Assembly (NCBI GenBank): GCA_041752315.1
Contig: JBGSHJ010000057.1
Span: forward strand, 62,001 to 126,000
Source of the DNA: SYFY01 sp041752315
GTDB taxonomy: Bacteria; Pseudomonadota; Gammaproteobacteria; Pseudomonadales; Azotimanducaceae
Length of the DNA stretch: 64,000 nucleotides
Direction of reading: 5' to 3'
The notes under the pieces are model-generated. The model made no database searches, was not told the origin of the DNA, and saw only the letters and a program-made list of their open reading frames with translations. The position numbers and the translations under genes were made by a program. How positions within the stretch are numbered: position 1 is the first letter of the stretch; each line of letters opens with the position of its first letter. Below, one piece after another: positions 1 through 8,099 of the stretch.

Positions 1-1
1 C

Positions 2-1297
2 CTGAGTACTGAAGGGTACGAGCGACAGGGCCTGCCCGGTGATATGGTGCCCCCGATAGTCAATCCGCAATCCCAGACCAACGACTTCATCGACCAGCAA
101 CTTGGGCTCGCATTTCACTCGGACAGCGCATTCCTGCGTGGGATGCTGACCCGGATCACACCCGCCACTGCGGCCAACATCTCCGGTGCCGTGATCCCTG
201 CCCGCTCGGAGAACGATACCGGCAACAATCCGCACAACCCCATGTATGGTATCGCCCGTGCAGGTGCCGATGGTTCCCTCCTCACGCTGATCGGATCCGA
301 AAACACCGATTCCGGCGGTAACTCCATGGCTCCACAGTCGATGATCGATCTCACGATCAGGCCAACCAAGGTGGATCGACCCAGCGACGTGACCGGGCTT
401 GTCGACGTGGGCGATCTCACCACGGTCCTGTCACAACAGGACGCGGTAGCCGTCATGGAGTCGATCTATCGCATCAGCGACCGCAAGATGGGTGCCATTG
501 ATACCGATGGCAATCTGATCACGGCCGACGATGTACTGAAGGATCTGGTGCGGTGCGGTTATCTCAAGAGCGCAGACCTGGCGGATCGTTTTGGCAACCC
601 CTCAACGCTCGACCCGGCAGGTGATCCCGAGATCGTCGGCGCGGCAGGCATCTTTACTGCTGCCGAGTTTCTTGCGAACAACCAGTCCGGTGGAGAATTC
701 CGCAAGACCGCATCGGTGATGAAGATGGTCATCAACGGGTTTGCCGGAGCCGGGACCATCGAGATGGGTGGGTACGACTACCATGGCGGGCGCCGCGCAG
801 AAGGCGAAGTGAAGGACTTTCGCGCTGGCCAGTGCATGGGTGCCTGCCTGCAATACGCCGCCATCCGTGGTGTGCCGCTCATGCTGTATCTGACTTCGGA
901 CGGATCGCTGTCCGCGAACGGAGTCATCGACAACAGCGTCGATGGCCGCGGCAAAGGCGAATGGACCAGTGACAACCAGCAGACAGCCGCGCCTTTTTTC
1001 CTGGTCTACAACCCGGGTGGAAGACCACAGTTGCTGGGTGGTACTCCTGCTGAACAGGCAATGCATCAACAACTCGGCTACATGCGCGCCGACGGCTCCG
1101 TCGAGACATCGGGAACACCGGCCGCCAACGCAGTGAACCTGCTGGCAGAAACGATCGTGCTCAACTATCTGGCCTTGCACGGCCAGCAAGGTCAACTGGC
1201 AACCGTACTGGGCAGCTCAGGATTACCCGTGAACCTGTGGGACAGCCTCACCGCATTCCAGCCCATCGTGAACGGCACGATCACCAATCCGGTCTGA
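2..1297 (+). CDS. Secreted-type hypothetical protein, 5' truncated by window edge
   Basis: The frame is open from base 2 through the left edge, so the start lies outside and the ATG at 44 should not be taken as the start. About 431 residues are visible. The protein is rich in Gly, Asn, Asp and Ser, shows no membrane segment in the visible part, and looks extracytoplasmic. A GGYDYHGG motif lies near residue 245 (counted from ATG 44), followed by FRAGQCMGACLQYA. This recalls the GG-aromatic-D-x-H motif of DUF1501 proteins, but the match is from memory and weak. Function is unknown. It converges on the phzF-like gene. Confidence 0.6.
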   Translation: MSTEGYERQGLPGDMVPPIVNPQSQTNDFIDQQLGLAFHSDSAFLRGMLTRITPATAANISGAVIPARSENDTGNNPHNPMYGIARAGADGSLLTLIGSENTDSGGNSMAPQSMIDLTIRPTKVDRPSDVTGLVDVGDLTTVLSQQDAVAVMESIYRISDRKMGAIDTDGNLITADDVLKDLVRCGYLKSADLADRFGNPSTLDPAGDPEIVGAAGIFTAAEFLANNQSGGEFRKTASVMKMVINGFAGAGTIEMGGYDYHGGRRAEGEVKDFRAGQCMGACLQYAAIRGVPLMLYLTSDGSLSANGVIDNSVDGRGKGEWTSDNQQTAAPFFLVYNPGGRPQLLGGTPAEQAMHQQLGYMRADGSVETSGTPAANAVNLLAETIVLNYLALHGQQGQLATVLGSSGLPVNLWDSLTAFQPIVNGTITNPV

Positions 1298-1323
1298 CCT
1301 GATCTGATCATGGACACGGCGAC

Positions 1324-1343
1324 CACGCCCGGTTGCGGGCGTG
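1324..1343. terminator. Hairpin between convergent genes
   Basis: An 8-bp perfect stem (CACGCCCG / CGGGCGTG) with a GTTG loop lies between the stops of two convergent genes. There is no T-run on either side, so it is only a candidate bidirectional terminator. Confidence 0.4.
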
Positions 1344-1386
1344 TGTCGTCCTGTTCGGACGCTACAGGCGGGTCAATCGGTTCGGC

Positions 1387-2190
1387 TCAGGGGCTGATCA
1401 GCAACTCACCCCGGGTCACAATCACGGCCTGGCTGCGAATCAGCAGTCCATGGCTTGTCAACTCCAGATCCATGGACCCGGAGCGCGCCGACGATTGGAA
1501 CGATCGCATCGTTTGTCGGTTCAATCGGGCGGACCAGTACGGCGCCAGAAACGTGTGTGTTCCACCCGTGACCGGGTCTTCGTTGGTACCGCTCCACGGC
1601 CAGAAGTAGCGCGAATGAAAGTCGAAGCCATCATCGGCAGGTGCAGTCACCAGTACTCCGTTGATCGATTCGTGCGATTGCAACAGCGCGGCAAAGTCCG
1701 GCGTGAGTGCGGCCAGTTCATGCGGGCTCTGGATCTCGATCAGCAGGATTCTGGTCTCGTCGTTGTAGACGGCGTTGACAATCGTGCGAAGACCCAGCGC
1801 ATCGAGCAATGGCTGCGGTGCCGCTGCCGGTGTCGTTGAGTAGATCGGGAACTGCATTTCAACCCAATCCGGCGAGACCTGGACAGGCAGGGGAATGCCA
1901 TGCCCGGTGGTAAACAGGATTTGGGTACACCCGGTATCGGCATGGATCACACGTGCTGCGGCGAGTGTGGCATGACCGCACAGCGGGATTTCCATCTTTG
2001 GCGAGAAGTACCTGATGACAAAGGTGTTGCGATCAGGCCCGGGACACACAAACGCCGTCTCCGAAAGGTTCAGCTCAGCAGCCACTGCGAGCATGAAGTC
2101 GTCCGGTGGAAAGTGGTCTGCCAGGCAAACACCGGCAGGATTGCCACCAAAGGCCTGCGTGGTAAAGGCATCAACCGCATAACATTTCAT
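1387..2190 (-). CDS. PhzF family isomerase/epimerase
   Basis: 267 residues, the usual size for the PhzF / diaminopimelate-epimerase fold. The N-terminus MKCYAVDAFTTQAFGGNPAG is typical, and the catalytic glutamate of the family is seen at E44 in LSETAFV. PLCGHATLAAARV (about residue 72 on) and VTGGTHTFLAPYW later are the paired phosphate and substrate loops. The substrate is unknown, since most PhzF homologues outside phenazine clusters are uncharacterised and no phenazine genes are nearby. The ATG follows the stop of the upstream trmO-like gene after 1 bp, so the two are probably co-transcribed and translationally coupled. Confidence 0.85.
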   Translation of the reverse strand: MKCYAVDAFTTQAFGGNPAGVCLADHFPPDDFMLAVAAELNLSETAFVCPGPDRNTFVIRYFSPKMEIPLCGHATLAAARVIHADTGCTQILFTTGHGIPLPVQVSPDWVEMQFPIYSTTPAAAPQPLLDALGLRTIVNAVYNDETRILLIEIQSPHELAALTPDFAALLQSHESINGVLVTAPADDGFDFHSRYFWPWSGTNEDPVTGGTHTFLAPYWSARLNRQTMRSFQSSARSGSMDLELTSHGLLIRSQAVIVTRGELLISP

Positions 2191-2191
2191 C

Positions 2192-2680
2192 TCACGGGCT
2201 CTCCGATCCCTTGTTCAGCCAATAGGCACTCATGAGTTCGCGGGACCAGTCCGGCTGCACAACATCGCCTCGGGGCAGAAACTCCTGCATCACCGGCTTC
2301 AGGTCCAGCACCGGTGTGCCATCGATCGCATCCAGTTCGCTGACCACCAGCGTTCGTCCCACCACACTCTGGATCCTGCAGATCGTTGAACCAATTCGGT
2401 TTGGCCGGTTTTTTCCACGTTGCGCAAAAATGCCTGTTTTTGGCCAACGGGTGTTGTTTCGCGGGTGACGGGCCCCACTGACAATTCTTGCCGGATCGAC
2501 TTCGTGCAGGAGGAACAGCACTTCGACGTGGCTGAAACTCTCCAGACCTGCCAGTGCTTCGTCGTCAAACTCCTCGGTCAACGTGACAACCGCGTGTTCC
2601 CCACCCCAAAAATCATCTTCTGCATGCGGCCGAATGGCCGAGACCCACCCGATGGCATGCATCGAATAACGTTCAGGCAT
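2192..2680 (-). CDS. TrmO/TsaA-type SAM-dependent methyltransferase (UPF0066)
   Basis: 162 residues. Family signatures are HPRNN (about residue 76), GIFAQRGKNRPNRIG (about 86-100) and a late LDLKPVMQEFLP (LDLKPY-type) motif. Family members such as E. coli TrmO use SAM to methylate t6A37 of tRNA. This copy lacks the long C-terminal domain of TrmO, so the substrate is uncertain. The ATG is preceded by AGGAGA with a 6-base spacer. It is the first gene of a two-gene unit with the PhzF gene. Confidence 0.75.
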   Translation of the reverse strand: MPERYSMHAIGWVSAIRPHAEDDFWGGEHAVVTLTEEFDDEALAGLESFSHVEVLFLLHEVDPARIVSGARHPRNNTRWPKTGIFAQRGKNRPNRIGSTICRIQSVVGRTLVVSELDAIDGTPVLDLKPVMQEFLPRGDVVQPDWSRELMSAYWLNKGSESP

Positions 2681-2789
2681 CGCGTTTCTCCTGGCTTGTT
2701 CTCATTCTGGTCTGCGGCCGTGAAGCCCACCGGCGAACCTGTGTCGAGGCTGATGATATAGTTTCCCGGGAGTCTGATTCTGGGGGAAA

Positions 2790-3662
2790 ATGATGAGGGA
2801 ATTCAAAGACCGGACTGCGGTGATTACCGGTGGTGCCAGCGGTATCGGCCTGGCATTGGCGCGAAGGTGTGCAAACGAGGGAATGAACATCGTCCTGGCG
2901 GACATCGAACGTGCTGCGCTCGATTCCGCAATTGCCTGGTTTGAAGATCGACAACAGCCTGTGCTCGGAGTCATTACCGACACCATGCGCAAGGCCTCCA
3001 TGGAAAATCTGCTGCGTGAGGGCACCGGCCGGTTCGGCAATGTCCATCTCCTGTTCAACAATGCGGGTGTGGTGAATGGCGGCACACCCGTTCCGGTCTG
3101 GGAAATACCGGAGCAGGATTGGGACTGGGTGCTGGGTGTCAACCTGCACGGTGTTCGCTTTGGTATCCAGACATTTGTTCCTCACATGCTGGCGCACGGC
3201 GAGACCAGCCATATCGTCAACACCGCGTCCATCGCGGCATTCATCCCGGGCGGTGGACCTTACAACGTCAGCAAACATGGTGTTCTGCTGATGAGCGAAG
3301 GGCTGCAGCACGGTCTGCGTGCAGCCAATGCAAGGATCGGCGCTTCCGTTCTGTGTCCAGGCTGGGTGGATACAAAGATTGCCGAAGCAGAACGCAATCG
3401 CCCCGATGCACTTGCCAGCCAGAAGAATCCGGCCGGTGAAGGCTTGCCGATCGGTGATGCGTTGAAGCTGGGTAAATCCCCGGACGACCTCGCCAGCACC
3501 GTCTTCGACGCCATCATCAACGAACGTTTTTACATCCTGCCCCACGCGGGGTGGGACGATGTGGTAACCGGGCACGCCGCAGCCATCGTCGCGCGAGGCG
3601 ATGCGTACCGGCTGGACACCCAGGCAATTCTTGCCCGCCGGGCCAAGGGTATTGATGTCTGA
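2790..3662 (+). CDS. SDR family NAD(P)-dependent oxidoreductase
   Basis: 290 residues. The Rossmann motif TGGASGIG is at 13-20, NNAG at 90-93, and the catalytic triad is Ser147, Tyr158 and Lys162 (YNVSK). It is a classical short-chain dehydrogenase. The PGWVDTKI segment after the active site is the usual substrate-loop start. The ATG lies close to a GGGGGAA purine run. It probably forms a unit with the VOC gene 83 bp downstream. The substrate cannot be told from the sequence. Confidence 0.85.
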   Translation: MMREFKDRTAVITGGASGIGLALARRCANEGMNIVLADIERAALDSAIAWFEDRQQPVLGVITDTMRKASMENLLREGTGRFGNVHLLFNNAGVVNGGTPVPVWEIPEQDWDWVLGVNLHGVRFGIQTFVPHMLAHGETSHIVNTASIAAFIPGGGPYNVSKHGVLLMSEGLQHGLRAANARIGASVLCPGWVDTKIAEAERNRPDALASQKNPAGEGLPIGDALKLGKSPDDLASTVFDAIINERFYILPHAGWDDVVTGHAAAIVARGDAYRLDTQAILARRAKGIDV

Positions 3663-3745
3663 CTGATCCGGCATGAAGGCCAGACTTTACCGATGCTGGC
3701 ATTCATGGGAGGCTTGTTTCAATTTCAATCGAGGATGAGGGTCCC

Positions 3746-4321
3746 ATGTCCACTGCAACACTGCCGATTTTCCAGTACGCCTATTTTGTGAATGACGTCG
3801 AAGAAGCCGCGCACAAATGGCATCGCCTGCACGGCGCCGGACCGTTTGTGCTGGTGCCACACCACAAGACGGTGAAGTTCCAGTATCGGGGCACACGCCA
3901 GGAAGCTGACGTGTCCTATGCGTTTGGCTATCTGGGCAACAACCAGATCCAGTTCATCGCACAACACGACGACACACCGTCGATCTACCGGGACATGTAC
4001 AAAAAGGGCGAAGAAGGTTTCCATCACGTGGGCTGTCTTGTCAATGACTTTGCCGCAGCCCGCAAGCGGATGCTGGATCTTGGATTTGTCAATGCCTGCG
4101 AACTCTGGGCTGATGATGTCAATGCGGCGTACTTTGATACCCGCAGCGTCAATGGCGGCTTCACCGAGATTCATGGCGACCCCGTCCACATCCTGGCGAG
4201 TTTCGCAACCTGGAAACGGGCGCACGAAAATCTCCAGCCAAGTGACAGCCCGATCATGCAGCGCGTCAATGCATTCCCTGACGGCCGCGACCCGGGTTAC
4301 CTCGATACACTTCGCAAATAG
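3746..4321 (+). CDS. VOC (glyoxalase-like) family protein
   Basis: 191 residues with two beta-alpha-beta-beta-beta halves, typical of vicinal-oxygen-chelate enzymes. The first half starts at FQYAYFVNDVEEAAHKW. The second follows GFHHVGCLVNDFAAARKRM and includes a VNACELW segment. Potential metal ligands are the histidines near 93-94 and Glu/Asp residues late in each half. The closest class by eye is the glyoxalase_4 / methylmalonyl-CoA epimerase-like group. It sits after the SDR gene, suggesting a shared catabolic step. The reaction is not identifiable. Confidence 0.75.
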   Translation: MSTATLPIFQYAYFVNDVEEAAHKWHRLHGAGPFVLVPHHKTVKFQYRGTRQEADVSYAFGYLGNNQIQFIAQHDDTPSIYRDMYKKGEEGFHHVGCLVNDFAAARKRMLDLGFVNACELWADDVNAAYFDTRSVNGGFTEIHGDPVHILASFATWKRAHENLQPSDSPIMQRVNAFPDGRDPGYLDTLRK

Positions 4322-4348
4322 CCAGGCAAGCCGTTCTCGTCGAACCCA

Positions 4349-4374
4349 GCGTCTGACGGATTGCCGTCAGACGC
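4349..4374. terminator. Perfect 11-bp inverted repeat between convergent genes
   Basis: GCGTCTGACGG, loop ATTG, then CCGTCAGACGC. It lies 28 bp after the VOC stop and 26 bp before the PPOX stop on the opposite strand. The stem is strong, but no T-run follows on either strand. It is likely a bidirectional terminator or 3'-end stabiliser. Confidence 0.55.
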
Positions 4375-4399
4375 CTCTCGAACGATGTGTGGCCTCGTC

Positions 4400-4981
4400 T
4401 CAGCTTTCGAGTCCGCGACGCCTCTTTTCGTCTGCCAGACGCTGCGTATCGGAGGTCAGTCGCGGACCTATCTCCGAATCCGCCAGGGTTCCGGCACGAT
4501 GGCGCGCTGACTTGTCTGCATCAAACGTGATCCACTTTTCCGGAATGATCTCAAGGACGGTGCGCAGGGGTGAGTCCAGCAGGTCGTAAAATGCCTGCTC
4601 GGCTTTTGCATCCGTTGGGTTACCCTTTTTCGACAGCGCGCGATAAAACCATTCCTTGGTCTCACGGTCTTCATGAAACACGGCTCGACCTTTCATGGTC
4701 GCAGCACCTTTCGGGCAGTCGGGATCCGTACTCGTTCGACCGCTGACGGTCACTGACACACGCGGATCACGACGGATCGCCGCGGCACGATGACGATGGT
4801 TGGCAAACGTGAGCCAGACCCTGCCCTTCGCCCACACATAAGCGTGGACAACACCAACGGGCCAGTGATCCTTGGTACCCCACATGAGCACACACTCCGG
4901 TGCCTTGGTCATCAGCGCATCGATCTGCGACTCGGAGTGTGGGTAGATCGACACCACTTCATGGTCTGTTGCCTTGGACAT
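4400..4981 (-). CDS. PPOX-fold (pyridoxamine 5'-phosphate oxidase-like) family protein
   Basis: 193 residues from the ATG at 4981. This start is chosen over the ATG at 4999 because GGGGGAG stands 9 bases upstream of it and overlaps the earlier codon. The split-barrel pattern is visible: VWLTFANHRHRAAAIRRDPRVSVTVSG binds FMN or F420 in this superfamily, and EKWITFDAD closes the barrel. The C-terminal 40 residues are charged. These proteins reduce diverse substrates with flavin or deazaflavin, and the substrate here is unknown. A second, smaller PPOX gene lies at 57000-57410. Confidence 0.75.
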   Translation of the reverse strand: MSKATDHEVVSIYPHSESQIDALMTKAPECVLMWGTKDHWPVGVVHAYVWAKGRVWLTFANHRHRAAAIRRDPRVSVTVSGRTSTDPDCPKGAATMKGRAVFHEDRETKEWFYRALSKKGNPTDAKAEQAFYDLLDSPLRTVLEIIPEKWITFDADKSARHRAGTLADSEIGPRLTSDTQRLADEKRRRGLES

Positions 4982-5123
4982 ATCAGCTTTCTCCCCCATA
5001 CATCGGTAAACACGTTATACGAGAGCTTAACCCGGAAGATTGCAGGTCGGCACCTGCTCTCGCAAGGCTTCTGCGCTTCCGGTCTGAACGGCGTGACCTC
5101 TCTACTTTTGTCCGGCTGCTAAG

Positions 5124-6488
5124 ATGGAATGGCGTCACTCGGATTCAGGTCGCCCATTGTCTACTGTCGACTCGCTGATCGCCTGTCCAAGGTGCCTGGC
5201 ACCACTGACAAACCTCGCCTGCGAGGCCTGCGGGCAGATCTATCCTGAAGTGGGCGGGGTACCCTTTCTGTTCTCCGAGCCGGAACATGCCCGGCTGGAC
5301 TGGCGCAATCGCTGGCGCCTGGAACGACAGAATCTGCACCGGGAAGCCGGTCGTGCCAGAAAAGCAGCAACCACCGCCCAGGGTCCAACCCGTCGTCGAC
5401 TGCAAACACTGGCAAGCGGCTACGATCAACAGCGCCAGACCGTGGAAACGATCATCCAGCCCCTGCTTGCCGCAGACGCAACGGGAGACCGTGGAGCCGC
5501 CCGCGAAACATTGCTTGCGCTTCGCACTCGACTACCCTCTCACCATGCTCCAACGAGTTATTCCACCAACATCGTCCGTGACTGGGCCTGGGGCGAGGGT
5601 GAGATCGCAGCTTCCCTCGCATTGCTGGAACCTCTGCTGCCATCCGACAAGCCCGTGCTGCAACTGGGCTCGGGTGCCGGCCGGCTGGCGTTCGAACTCG
5701 GCAAATCCCGGGCAGTGATTGCTCTGGACAGCAACCCCCTGCTGGTATTGCTTGCGCATCAGCTGTGCAGCGGCCAGTCGATCCCATTCATGGAATTTCC
5801 CCTGGCGCCTGCTCGACCGGATGATGTCTGTGTGCGGCATGTTCTGAGCGCTGAAGGCCCAACCGGCAACGTGCGCTTTCTTGTTGGCGATGCCCTGCAC
5901 CCTCCCATACGGCGTGCTGCCTGCCCGGTGATACTCACTCATTGGCTGGTCGACGTGATCGATCAGCCCTTCCCGGTGCTCGCCAACACTCTCAGCTCTC
6001 TGTTGCCGCCAGAAGGACTGTGGGTAAACCAGGGATCACTGGCATTCGATCGGGCGCAACCAGAGCAGAACCTGTTGCTGGGCGAGGTTGAAGCGGTGCT
6101 CCAATCAGCTGGTTTCTCGATCGAGATACTTCGGGAAGATCCCCTGCCTTATCTGCAATCACCGCACAGCCGACAGCAGCGCAATGAACTTGTGGTGACC
6201 TGGTGTGCGCGCAAGCGCCGTGAATCCGAGACGCTGGATACAACAGTACAGATGCCTGACTGGCTGGTCGGCAATCAGGTCACCGTTCCGCTTTTGCCAG
6301 CGTTTGCAACCCAGGCCGCCACGGTAAGGATCCATGCATGGATGATGTCACTGATCGATGGCCATCGATCGGTGGCCGATATGGCCAAGGAGCTGGAACG
6401 TCAGGGGTTGATGCCACGCGCCGAAGCTGAATCGGCCGTACGTGGTTTTCTCATGACCATGCATGAAGAAATGATGCGATCCGGATGA
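5124..6488 (+). CDS. Zinc-ribbon class I SAM-dependent methyltransferase
   Basis: 454 residues. An N-terminal zinc ribbon of Trm112 type has CPRC (about residue 18) and CEAC (about 31), followed by YPEVGGVPFLF. The middle holds a Rossmann methyltransferase with motif I VLQLGSGAGRLAFELG and the acidic end of beta-2 in ALDSNPL. A later LTHWLVDVI is consistent with motif II/III. The last 70 residues (IHAWMMSLIDGHRSVADMAKEL) look like a small PqqD-like winged-helix domain. The substrate is unknown. It converges on lpxC with a 60-bp gap. Confidence 0.75.
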   Translation: MEWRHSDSGRPLSTVDSLIACPRCLAPLTNLACEACGQIYPEVGGVPFLFSEPEHARLDWRNRWRLERQNLHREAGRARKAATTAQGPTRRRLQTLASGYDQQRQTVETIIQPLLAADATGDRGAARETLLALRTRLPSHHAPTSYSTNIVRDWAWGEGEIAASLALLEPLLPSDKPVLQLGSGAGRLAFELGKSRAVIALDSNPLLVLLAHQLCSGQSIPFMEFPLAPARPDDVCVRHVLSAEGPTGNVRFLVGDALHPPIRRAACPVILTHWLVDVIDQPFPVLANTLSSLLPPEGLWVNQGSLAFDRAQPEQNLLLGEVEAVLQSAGFSIEILREDPLPYLQSPHSRQQRNELVVTWCARKRRESETLDTTVQMPDWLVGNQVTVPLLPAFATQAATVRIHAWMMSLIDGHRSVADMAKELERQGLMPRAEAESAVRGFLMTMHEEMMRSG

Positions 6489-6548
6489 GGCGGCTGCGGT
6501 GAGGCGGATGTCTGCGCTCAGAGTTCTGCCCCACCACATGCCTTCAGA

Positions 6549-7469
6549 TCAGAAAGCAATGGCTTCCGGATGTACGATCGGATCACGATCACTCGGCCGG
6601 CGTGCATCAACAAACGACGCCAGTTCCCAGGCGTCAGTACAACGCAACAGAGCACGAGCCAGCTTGTTGTTGAGTGCATGCCCCGACATGTAACCCTCGA
6701 ACTCGCCCAGCACCGGGCGCCCCAGAAGGTACAGATCGCCAATTGCGTCAAGCAGTTTGTGTTTCACGAATTCATCGTGATAACGCAATCCACCCTCGTT
6801 GAGAACCTGGTCGTCATCGATGCCCACTGCATTGTGCAGGCTCGAACCCATGCAGCGATTGATCGCCTGCGCCTGGGGCAATTCTTTCAGCAGACCAAAC
6901 GACCGGGCCCGACTGACTTCGTCGCAGTAGGACACGTCCGAGAAGTTGAGAGTGGCTGTTTTTGGATATCGATTGTAGACACTGTGATCGGCCACAAACG
7001 TATAGCTCGCCTTGAAGCCGTAGTACGGCTTGAGGATGGCTCGTGCGTCGCCTTGTGAAACCTCGATTTCGCGCTTGATGCGGATGAATTGTTTTGGTGC
7101 ATCCTGGTTGACGATGCCAACAGTCTTGATCAGGTCGACAAACGGGCCAGCGCTGCCATCCATGATTGGCACTTCTTCGCCAGACAGTTCAACGATGAGG
7201 TTGTCGACGCCCATTCCCCAAAGCGCAGACATGAGGTGTTCGACCGTGGCAATCTGGATGCCATTGGCGGCAATGCTGGTGGACAAGGTCGTGTCTGAGA
7301 CGAGTTGTGCAAGCGCCGGCACCGAAGCACGCGCTTCGATGTCGGTGCGCACAAAGGTAATTCCCGTATTCTCCCCGGCAGGGCGCAGTGTCATACGGAC
7401 CTTTTTGCCGGAATGCACGCCGATTCCAATCGCGTGCACCGGTTTCCTTATCGTTCTCTGTCGCAACAT
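6549..7469 (-). CDS. lpxC: UDP-3-O-acyl-N-acetylglucosamine deacetylase LpxC
   Basis: This is the committed zinc-dependent step of lipid A synthesis, acting in the cytoplasm. The product is 306 residues from ATG 7469, preceded by a perfect AGGAGGT at 7478-7484 with an 8-base spacer. The open frame extends upstream to 7592, but that extension is unlike LpxC, and E. coli LpxC is 305 residues. Zinc and catalytic motifs are present: VEHLMSAL, HKLLDAIGDLYLLG and SGHALNNKLARALL. Unlike most gammaproteobacteria, it is not next to ftsZ. A candidate promoter is at 7608-7636, implying a leader of about 130 bases. Confidence 0.97.
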   Translation of the reverse strand: MLRQRTIRKPVHAIGIGVHSGKKVRMTLRPAGENTGITFVRTDIEARASVPALAQLVSDTTLSTSIAANGIQIATVEHLMSALWGMGVDNLIVELSGEEVPIMDGSAGPFVDLIKTVGIVNQDAPKQFIRIKREIEVSQGDARAILKPYYGFKASYTFVADHSVYNRYPKTATLNFSDVSYCDEVSRARSFGLLKELPQAQAINRCMGSSLHNAVGIDDDQVLNEGGLRYHDEFVKHKLLDAIGDLYLLGRPVLGEFEGYMSGHALNNKLARALLRCTDAWELASFVDARRPSDRDPIVHPEAIAF

Positions 7470-7607
7470 CGTCGCAAACCTCCTGTAACCCGGTATCACG
7501 ATTTGTTTCGCCATTTCCGGATCACTGTCAAAACTGCGTGTCGAATCCTTTGATACTTGCTCGTGATCAAAACTGGCCAGAAGACCAGACACCTCGACAA
7601 CACAGGC

Positions 7608-7636
7608 ACTATACGCCGGTCATTCTGTAAAATGAA
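7608..7636 (-). promoter_or_regulatory. Candidate sigma70 promoter of lpxC
   Basis: Read on the minus strand: TTCATT (7636-7631), a 17-base spacer, then TATAGT (7613-7608). The -10 matches 5 of 6 consensus bases and the -35 matches 3 of 6. Predicted transcription would start near 7601. Confidence 0.35.
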
Positions 7637-7654
7637 GAAAAAATGGAGATAAAA

Positions 7655-7690
7655 ATGAAAAAGACCACCAACCTCCTTCATTTTCTATGA
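7655..7690 (+). other. Mini-ORF of 11 codons with a good ribosome-binding site
   Basis: ATG at 7655 reads MKKTTNLLHFL then TGA. GGAG at 7645-7648 gives an ideal 6-base spacer. It sits in the AT-rich region divergent from lpxC and is followed directly by a palindrome. It could be a leader peptide, the 5' remnant of a lost gene, or chance in AT-rich DNA. Confidence 0.25.
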
Positions 7691-8099
7691 AATCCATTTA
7701 ATGGATATATATCAACAGGTTAACTATCAATGATCACCAAAATTCAGTTACGCGAAGAGACATTTCTGTATAGAAACTGAAGAAGCTGATGTTTTTTTGC
7801 AAGAATTGGGGGGTACATTCCAGATTCGAGAGCGCAGACTTGCTGCCCTTCCCCGCATGTCGCGGTTTTTATGCGTCGCGCCAGTGACGCTGTGGAAGGC
7901 CATCACGAAAGGAGTCAGCAACTGGCGACCTGAACCAACCACGCCGTCCAAGTGCCATTGAGTCCAGGCGCCATTTCGTGCAACGCCGGATACACGTCTT
8001 TGTGACGCTGGTTTTTGGTCACACGACAGTTCCCAAGTAGACTCCCGTCGGGTGTCAGGCATGTACTCAAGTTCAAGGCAGACCGAGGAGATCGTGGAC
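7691..8099. other. Gene-free, AT-rich intergenic stretch
   Basis: No convincing gene was seen between the mini-ORF and the membrane-protein start. Roughly the first 110 bases are much richer in A+T than the rest of the window. A 132-codon minus-strand frame (7748-8146) runs through it, but it resembles no protein and overlaps the next gene. Confidence 0.5.
7692..7706. repeat. 15-bp palindrome, possible operator
   Basis: ATCCATT, centre T, AATGGAT: a perfect 7-bp inverted repeat just after the mini-ORF stop, followed by ATATATAT. It could be an operator-type site. There is no T-tract, so a terminator is unlikely. Confidence 0.35.

Noticed and set aside
2673..3674. 333-codon frame opposite the SDR gene
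   Set aside because: Antisense shadow; the SDR has all catalytic motifs on the other strand.
7470..7592. N-terminal extension of LpxC
   Set aside because: The conserved LpxC start at 7469 has a perfect ribosome-binding site, and the extension includes the leader region.
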